Shown: one piece after another, positions 59,034 through 64,000 of the stretch | Layout of the letters: the number at the start of each line of letters is the position of its first letter | Numbering within the stretch: position 1 is the first letter of the stretch | Assembly: GCF_001693515.2 (NCBI RefSeq) | Contig: NZ_CP042968.1 | Location: forward strand, 5,456,001-5,520,000 | Direction: 5' to 3' | DNA length: 64,000 nt | Origin: Bradyrhizobium paxllaeri | GTDB taxonomy: Bacteria > Pseudomonadota > Alphaproteobacteria > Rhizobiales > Xanthobacteraceae | Translations under genes and position numbers: made by a program | The notes under the pieces: generated by a model | Databases searched by the model: none | What the model was told of the DNA's origin: nothing | The model's input: only the letters and a program-made list of their open reading frames with translations

Positions 59034-60824
59034 CTAGCGGACCTTGACCGTTGCCATTTCCTGGCCATCCGGCCCCATCACATGTGTCGAGCAGGCCAGG
59101 CATGGATCAAACGAATGGATCGTGCGCAGGATTTCCAGCGGCTTCTCCGGATCAGCGATCGGCGTATCCATCAGCGAGGCCTCAAATGCACCGATATTGC
59201 CATCTGGATCACGCGGCGAGCCGTTCCATGTCGTCGGCACGACGCATTGGTAGTTGTCGATCTTGGACTCCTTGATCTTGATCCAGTGCCCGAGCGCACC
59301 ACGCGGCGCCTCGGTGAAACCGTAGCCCTTGGCTTCCTTCGGCCAGCTCTCCGGCTTCCATTTATCGATGTTGGCGGTAGTGGTGTCACCAGCTTTGATA
59401 TTCGCCATAAGCTTATCCTGGAAATAGCGCATCTGGTGCGCGGCCCATTGGCATTCGAGCGCACGTGCCGCAGTGCGGCCGAGCGTCGAGAAGAGTGCAG
59501 CGAAGGGAAGATCGAGTGTCTTCAGCAGCTTCTCGGTTGGCTCCTTGAACTCCTCTTTGCCTTGTGCGTGACCTATGAGGTATCGCGCCAGCGGTCCCAC
59601 CTCGACGGCGTTGCCGCGCCAGCGAGGCGCCTTGATCCAGGAATATTTGCCGCCTTCGTCGAGCTCCTTGATGTCGGTCCTGGTGCCCTTAACGTTGGGT
59701 CCGAGCCGGAAATTCGGCTCGGTTATACCATCCCAGGGATGCAGCCCCCTGGTTTCATCGGGGTACTTGTACCAGGAATGAGCGACGAACTCCTGGATCT
59801 GCTCGGGATCGCCGTGATCGATCGGCAGAACTTCGCTGAAATTGCCATTGAGGATCACGCCGCGCGGCTGCTTGAGGTTTTTCGCGGAATAATCATTCGC
59901 GTTCTCGGGAATGTCGCCATAGGACATTAGGCTCTTACCCGAGAGACCGCGGCCATACAGCCAGTCCTTGTAGAAGGAGCCAATCACGGCAATGTCGGGC
60001 AGATAAACCTGCTCGACGAATTCGATCGAACGGCCAATGATCGAGGATACCAGGTTTAGCCGCTCCATATTTATGGCACCCACTGCACCGGTACCATCGA
60101 CATTGATGGCGCAGGCCACGCCACCGACCAGCCAATTCGGATGCGGGTTCTTGCCGCCATAGATGGCGTGGATCTTGACGACGTCCTTCTGGAAGTCGAG
60201 CGCTTCCAGATAATGCGCCAAGGCCATCAGGTTCGCTTCCGGCGGAAGCTTGTAGGCCGGATGCCCCCAATAGGCGTTCTTAAACGGGCCGAGCTGCCCT
60301 GATTCAACGAACTTGGTCAGCCTGATCTGCAGATGCTTGAAATAGCCTGGCGATGATAGCGGCCAGGGGGAGACCGACTGCGCCAACGCAGAGGTCGCCT
60401 TGGGATCGGCCTTGAGGGCGGAAATCACATCGACCCAATCCAGCGAGTGCAGGTGATAGAAGTGCACAAGATGATCGTGCACCTGCAAGCAGAGCTGCAT
60501 GATATTGCGGATCGAATTAGCATTCTCGGGAATGATGATACCCAGCGCGTTCTCCACCGCGCGCACCGAGGTGAGCGCATGCGTGCCGGTGCAGACGCCG
60601 CAAATCCGCTCGGTGAACGCCCAGGCGTCGCGAGGATCGCGTCCACGCAAGATCGTCTCGATGCCGCGCCACATAGTTCCGGATGAGACCGCGTTGCAGA
60701 TCACATTGTCGGAATCGAGATTGACCTCGACGCGGAGGTGGCCTTCGACCCGGGTCAGCGGATCGACGACAATGCGTTTGCTGGAATTGTCGAGCTTGAA
60801 CCCATTCGGTGTCTGGGCGCCCAT
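59034..60824 (-). CDS. hupL: HupL, uptake [NiFe]-hydrogenase large subunit
   Basis: The 596-residue protein holds the nickel-iron centre ligands: [20 protein letters not shown] near residue 70 and [20 protein letters not shown] near the end, with cleavage after the His. [20 protein letters not shown] at the start is conserved in group 1 enzymes. It works in the periplasm with HupS. The gap to hupS is 22 bp. Confidence 0.97.
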   Translation of the reverse strand: MGAQTPNGFKLDNSSKRIVVDPLTRVEGHLRVEVNLDSDNVICNAVSSGTMWRGIETILRGRDPRDAWAFTERICGVCTGTHALTSVRAVENALGIIIPENANSIRNIMQLCLQVHDHLVHFYHLHSLDWVDVISALKADPKATSALAQSVSPWPLSSPGYFKHLQIRLTKFVESGQLGPFKNAYWGHPAYKLPPEANLMALAHYLEALDFQKDVVKIHAIYGGKNPHPNWLVGGVACAINVDGTGAVGAINMERLNLVSSIIGRSIEFVEQVYLPDIAVIGSFYKDWLYGRGLSGKSLMSYGDIPENANDYSAKNLKQPRGVILNGNFSEVLPIDHGDPEQIQEFVAHSWYKYPDETRGLHPWDGITEPNFRLGPNVKGTRTDIKELDEGGKYSWIKAPRWRGNAVEVGPLARYLIGHAQGKEEFKEPTEKLLKTLDLPFAALFSTLGRTAARALECQWAAHQMRYFQDKLMANIKAGDTTTANIDKWKPESWPKEAKGYGFTEAPRGALGHWIKIKESKIDNYQCVVPTTWNGSPRDPDGNIGAFEASLMDTPIADPEKPLEILRTIHSFDPCLACSTHVMGPDGQEMATVKVR

Positions 60825-60846
60825 CGTTGTCCTTCCCTGAATCCGA

Positions 60847-61938
60847 TTATTTTTCCTGAGCTACGCGGCCCCGTTTACGGGTCAGCCGCTTCGCAGCTGT
60901 GATCGCCGCGTGCGCGGCAACGGCTAGGCCGACCGCGCCAGCAGCGGCCATGCCAATTTGGTCGGCGTTGGCCTCGATGCCGAATTGCTTGATGGTCGTC
61001 AGCCGATCGTAAAATGAGCCCTTGTCCCAAAAGCCATCTTCGGAGCAGCCTAAGCAGCCGTGGCCGGATTGGATCGGGAAGGAAACGCCGTCGTTCCACC
61101 GAACGGCCGAGCAGGCGTTATAGGTGGTCGGCCCCTTGCAGCCCATCTTGTAGAGGCAATAGCCCTGGCGCGCGGACTCGTCGTCCCACTCCTCGACAAA
61201 CTGGCCGGCGTCGAAATGGGGACGCCGATAGCACTTGTCGTGGATCCGCTGGGAATAGAACATCTTTGGACGCCCTTGGCGGTCGAGCTCGGGAAGCTTT
61301 CCGAACGTGGTGATGAAGGTCACCAAGGCGGTCATGACCTCTGCGATGGGCGGGCAGCCAGGAACCTTGATGATCGGTTTGTTCGTGATCACTTTATCGA
61401 TCGGCGTCGCCTGAGTCGGGTTGGGCTTGGCTGCCTGCACGCAACCCCAAGACGCACAAGTACCCCAAGCAATGATCGCCATGGAATCTTCCGCCATCGC
61501 CCTGAGCTTTTCGACGAACGGCTTGCCGCCATCAATGCAAAACATGCCGCCTTCGTTCAGCGGCGGATTGCCTTCAACGGCAAGCACATACTGGCCCTTG
61601 TACTTGGCGCGGGTCTCCTCGAGGATAGCTTCGGCCTGATGCCCTGCCGCCGCCATGATTGGGGCGTCATAATCCAGCGAGATCATCGATAGCACCACGT
61701 CTTTGAACAGCGGATGGGCCGAGCGGATAAAGCTTTCCGAACAGCAGGTGCATTCGAGCCCGTGAATCCAGATCACGGGCACACGCGGCTTTGTCTCCAG
61801 CGCGTTGGCAATCTGGGTTGCCGCGAGCGGACCGAGCCCGAGGCTCGTTGCCGTCAAACTGCAGAATTTGTGGAAACTGCGACGCGTGATACCCTGACGT
61901 CTGATGACGCCGTAAAACGTTTCCGTTGCCTCACCCAT
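60847..61938 (-). CDS. hupS: HupS, uptake [NiFe]-hydrogenase small subunit
   Basis: From ATG 61938 (GGAAGAGG upstream) the protein has 363 residues. It has a Tat signal ([10 protein letters not shown]), then [20 protein letters not shown] for the proximal cluster, [25 protein letters not shown], and [34 protein letters not shown] for the other clusters, and a C-terminal membrane helix. It exports the folded complex and passes electrons to HupC. The longer frame to 62100 has no signal peptide and is not used. A sigma-54 promoter lies 45 bp upstream. Confidence 0.97.
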   Translation of the reverse strand: MGEATETFYGVIRRQGITRRSFHKFCSLTATSLGLGPLAATQIANALETKPRVPVIWIHGLECTCCSESFIRSAHPLFKDVVLSMISLDYDAPIMAAAGHQAEAILEETRAKYKGQYVLAVEGNPPLNEGGMFCIDGGKPFVEKLRAMAEDSMAIIAWGTCASWGCVQAAKPNPTQATPIDKVITNKPIIKVPGCPPIAEVMTALVTFITTFGKLPELDRQGRPKMFYSQRIHDKCYRRPHFDAGQFVEEWDDESARQGYCLYKMGCKGPTTYNACSAVRWNDGVSFPIQSGHGCLGCSEDGFWDKGSFYDRLTTIKQFGIEANADQIGMAAAGAVGLAVAAHAAITAAKRLTRKRGRVAQEK

Positions 61939-61982
61939 AAACCTCTTCCAAGCTGTTATCGACGGCTTACTGACGCTCTGAT

Positions 61983-61999
61983 AGCAAGAAGCAGGCCAA
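61983..61999 (-). promoter_or_regulatory. Sigma-54 (-24/-12) promoter of hupSL
   Basis: The minus strand reads TTGGCCTGCTTCTTGCT: GG and GC are at the right spacing for -24/-12. Start of transcription would be near 61,970, giving a 5-prime leader of about 33 bases before hupS. It predicts dependence on RpoN plus an activator such as NifA or HoxA. Confidence 0.75.
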
Positions 62000-62092
62000 C
62001 ACCACCTGAAACACTTGAGAGATGCCAACCGGTTTCCAGAAAAAGCGCTCAAATTAGTCACGTGGGGCCATGAGAGCTGAGGAAACGGAAAC

Positions 62093-62111
62093 GAACGCAC
62101 GATGTGCGTTC
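62093..62111. promoter_or_regulatory. Perfect palindrome upstream of the hupS promoter
   Basis: GAACGCAC-GAT-GTGCGTTC is an 8-3-8 perfect inverted repeat, 94 bp upstream of the -24 element. It is not the NifA motif TGT-N10-ACA. The position suits an enhancer site for a sigma-54 activator. Confidence 0.6.
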
Positions 62112-62765
62112 GCAGCGTCTACATAACCAAGTCGTCGCATGCCGCAATCCGGCGGCTCCACCTTCTTCAGGTTTTCACGAAGCTGGCCTCTCAGGACTAG
62201 ATTGGATTTCCAGGTTCGCAATCTCGTCAGGTGGCTTATCGCGGCCAGTCAGCCGCTTATCCTAGAAGATCAGCATATCCGTGCAACATCCCTTCGTTGC
62301 GGCGAACGTAGCCAGCCGTGCCGTGACGTCTTTGAGCCCCTACTTGGATCTTTGTCGTATCAAGAATTGTCCAAGTGAATGCTAGAGCACCGGCTCGCAA
62401 CTCCAATTCATTAAGAATCCTTCGACCAGTGTCGGACACCACACGTCTGACACATACCGTCAGATTAGGGACGCGCCGCGGGTTAACAGCCGCTGTGAAA
62501 GAACAGCCTCAACACTTTCGGACCCTTCAACTCCGACAATTGGACGCCCCGGTACGACCGTATGTTTTAAGGCAGTAATACGGTGCATCCGGGTAAACTG
62601 ATCCAGCGCATAAACACAAGACGCGCGTAGCTTTGCGATTCATCACCAAGGCGTTCGATGACGGGCGAAATGGGCGCAGACCGGGGAAAGTCCGCTTCCC
62701 CTTCTAGCCAAGTTGGCGTGGGTTCCGCGCTTGCATTGCCCGGTGACAAGCAGCGGAATACCTCG
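62112..62765. other. Intergenic, no gene seen
   Basis: Short frames only between the hup promoter region and the next gene. hupUV and hupN, found upstream of hupS in free-living-type clusters, are absent. Confidence 0.5.
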
Positions 62766-63616
62766 CTAATGCATCCCTGCGGATAGTATTTCGGACAGCC
62801 GATATACGTCCCTATAGAATTGCGGCTTCTGTTGGAAGAGATCTTCACCGAACAGTAGCACCGAGACCGCCACTATCCGCGCAGAGAACCGGCCGCTCGG
62901 GCCAAGCCTATTCTTGTAAAGGTTTTTTCCATAAAACACAGGAAACTGGCCAAATAGGTCGGGTGACATGTGCTCCAAAAAGCGCGTCAGAACATAATTT
63001 GCTGACTCAAGACGCTCTAAGCATACCGCAAGACATTGGCGAGCGTCAGCGTCAGCCGTGTCACGCAATTCAAGTAGAGCATCGATTGCTAGCTGTAGAT
63101 CGCTCTCGATGAGTTGGTGACCCAAGCAAAAATCTCGCTCTTCGACCCCGGCCGCGCCGAGGCAATATACGCGTGGATCGCTCTGCACCGGGTTTGCAAA
63201 ATCATATCTTCATACGAGAGGACCTCAATGCTAGGCTTCCGATCACAACTTAATCGGGCCAGCTCCTCTCCTATGGTCAACTCCGCTTCTACGGGATGAA
63301 GACCAACAAACGCTGACATCTGATAAGCACAGTTGACGAGATAGTGGATGTCTGTCTTGGCGATCGCGAGCTCGGGCTGCGGCAGATTCAGCAGCTGCAC
63401 CTCATAGTCGGCCGATGCAATCATCCCGTTAATGCTGCGTCCAAGATCCCTGACCCCTTCGTCTGGCCGTTTACAGCGTTTGATCTCGGCAATGCAGTGC
63501 GGGAGCTGATCGGCGACCAAATTGCTGAGAAGCCCAAGCGGGCGCTTTCTCTGCCCGCGATCAATACTATCGGTCAGATGAGAAAATATCTGCGTCCGAT
63601 AGCTCGGCGCGTTCAT
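62766..63616 (-). pseudogene. Unassigned enzyme-like gene, frameshifted
   Basis: Frame one (63616 to about 63,125) reads NAPSYRTQIFSHLTDSIDRG, QLLNLPQPELAIAKTDIHYL and SIEVLSYEDMILQTRCRAIH. Frame two (from about 63,150 to 62766) continues RDFCLGHQLIESDLQLAIDA, RFLEHMSPDLFGQFPVFYG, and RLGPSGRFSARIVAVSVLLF GE. The two overlap as one protein of about 280 residues with a one-base slip near 63,125. The fold might be related to indoleamine dioxygenase or PrnB-type proteins, but this is a weak impression. Confidence 0.45.
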
Positions 63617-64000
63617 GCTTTCGGACTCCCACTAATTTTCGTGTGAGAGAAGCCGCGATGACAGCTGCGGCCGCCGTCACATCACTTTCTTCTTTGGCTC
63701 CTTGCTGAGAAGCGCATTTCGATCAGCGAACTGCATTCGTCTCCTGTCACTCGACGCAGGTCAGATCGCACCTTTCGATGCGCCGACGAGGCGCGCGGGA
63801 TGAGTACAGTTTGTCGAGGACGGATATCGCGGCCAATGCGTCTTCGTGCGTTGCGAAGCCCGACGGCTCAGTACGGCGTCTCCGGTGCTGATTTGGATCA
63901 ATCGAGTAGGTTTCTTATAACTCCTGCGCCTACGACTGGGAGAGCGGCATGATCGTGTAGGTCCTTCCCAGCAATGGACAATGCCACCAAGCACGTCGTG
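63617..64000. other. Right window end, no gene seen
   Basis: Short frames only. A minus-strand stretch near 63770-63870 (EDALAAISVLDKLYSS) looks coding-like but has no visible start. Confidence 0.3.

Overview
The window looks like part of the symbiosis island of a Bradyrhizobium-type root-nodule bacterium. The evidence is a NodA of Bradyrhizobium type, remnants of nodB and nodS, a NodV/NodW flavonoid-sensing pair, a NodP/NodQ sulfate-activation pair, an uptake [NiFe]-hydrogenase cluster in rhizobial order (hupSLCDF-HIJK-hypABFCDE), a bradavidin-like secreted biotin-binding protein, and many insertion-sequence relics and pseudogenes typical of such islands.

Layout. 1-0.6 kb: N-terminal part of a prolyl oligopeptidase leaving the window. 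1.5-2.8 kb: cytochrome P450. 4.2-7.0 kb: nodP-nodQ. 7-18.4 kb: a mobile-element graveyard holding IS66, IS630, IS6, IS256, IS701 and IS5 family copies (several nested), phage terminase fragments, an H-NS-like pseudogene and an avidin gene. 18.4-20.4 kb: a small secreted protein and a broken second copy of nodA. 20.4-25.8 kb: a five-gene minus-strand operon: a 51-residue peptide followed by a strong terminator, then a radical SAM enzyme, an arginase/agmatinase-fold enzyme, a caspase-like (CHAT/C25-like) protease with a zinc ribbon, and an ATP-grasp ligase. This is the most likely undescribed system in the window; it resembles a peptide-based natural-product pathway. 26-29.4 kb: pseudogenes of an S24-like regulator, a Panacea/SocA-like protein and a DUF3892 protein. 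29.5-31.2 kb: the decayed nod operon (intact nodA, internally deleted nodB, no nodC, frameshifted nodS). 31-33.4 kb: phosphoesterase fragment, truncated integrase, IS5 relic. 33.9-37.6 kb: nodV-nodW and a single-domain response regulator. 37.6-46.3 kb: mixed accessory genes (TauD-type dioxygenase, OprB-type porin, unknowns). 46.6-47.9 kb: hemN with a FixK-type box. 48.3-61.9 kb: the complete hydrogenase structural, maturation and hyp operon, except for a frameshifted hupI and no recognisable hupG. 62-64 kb: a frameshifted gene of uncertain family.

How the parts fit. The hydrogenase recycles H2 made by nitrogenase in nodules; HupC passes electrons to the quinone pool and the Hup/Hyp proteins build the NiFe centre. 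A sigma-54 type promoter precedes hupS and a second one lies between hupF and hupH. The FixK-type box at hemN suits low-oxygen haem synthesis. NodV/NodW would sense plant signals and NodP/NodQ would supply PAPS for sulfation. Because nodB is internally deleted and nodC is not in this window, working Nod-factor genes, if the strain nodulates, must lie elsewhere. The number of single-base frameshifts (hupI, nodS, H-NS-like, several transposases, the 63-kb gene) means either real decay or indel errors in the assembly, and this should be settled first.
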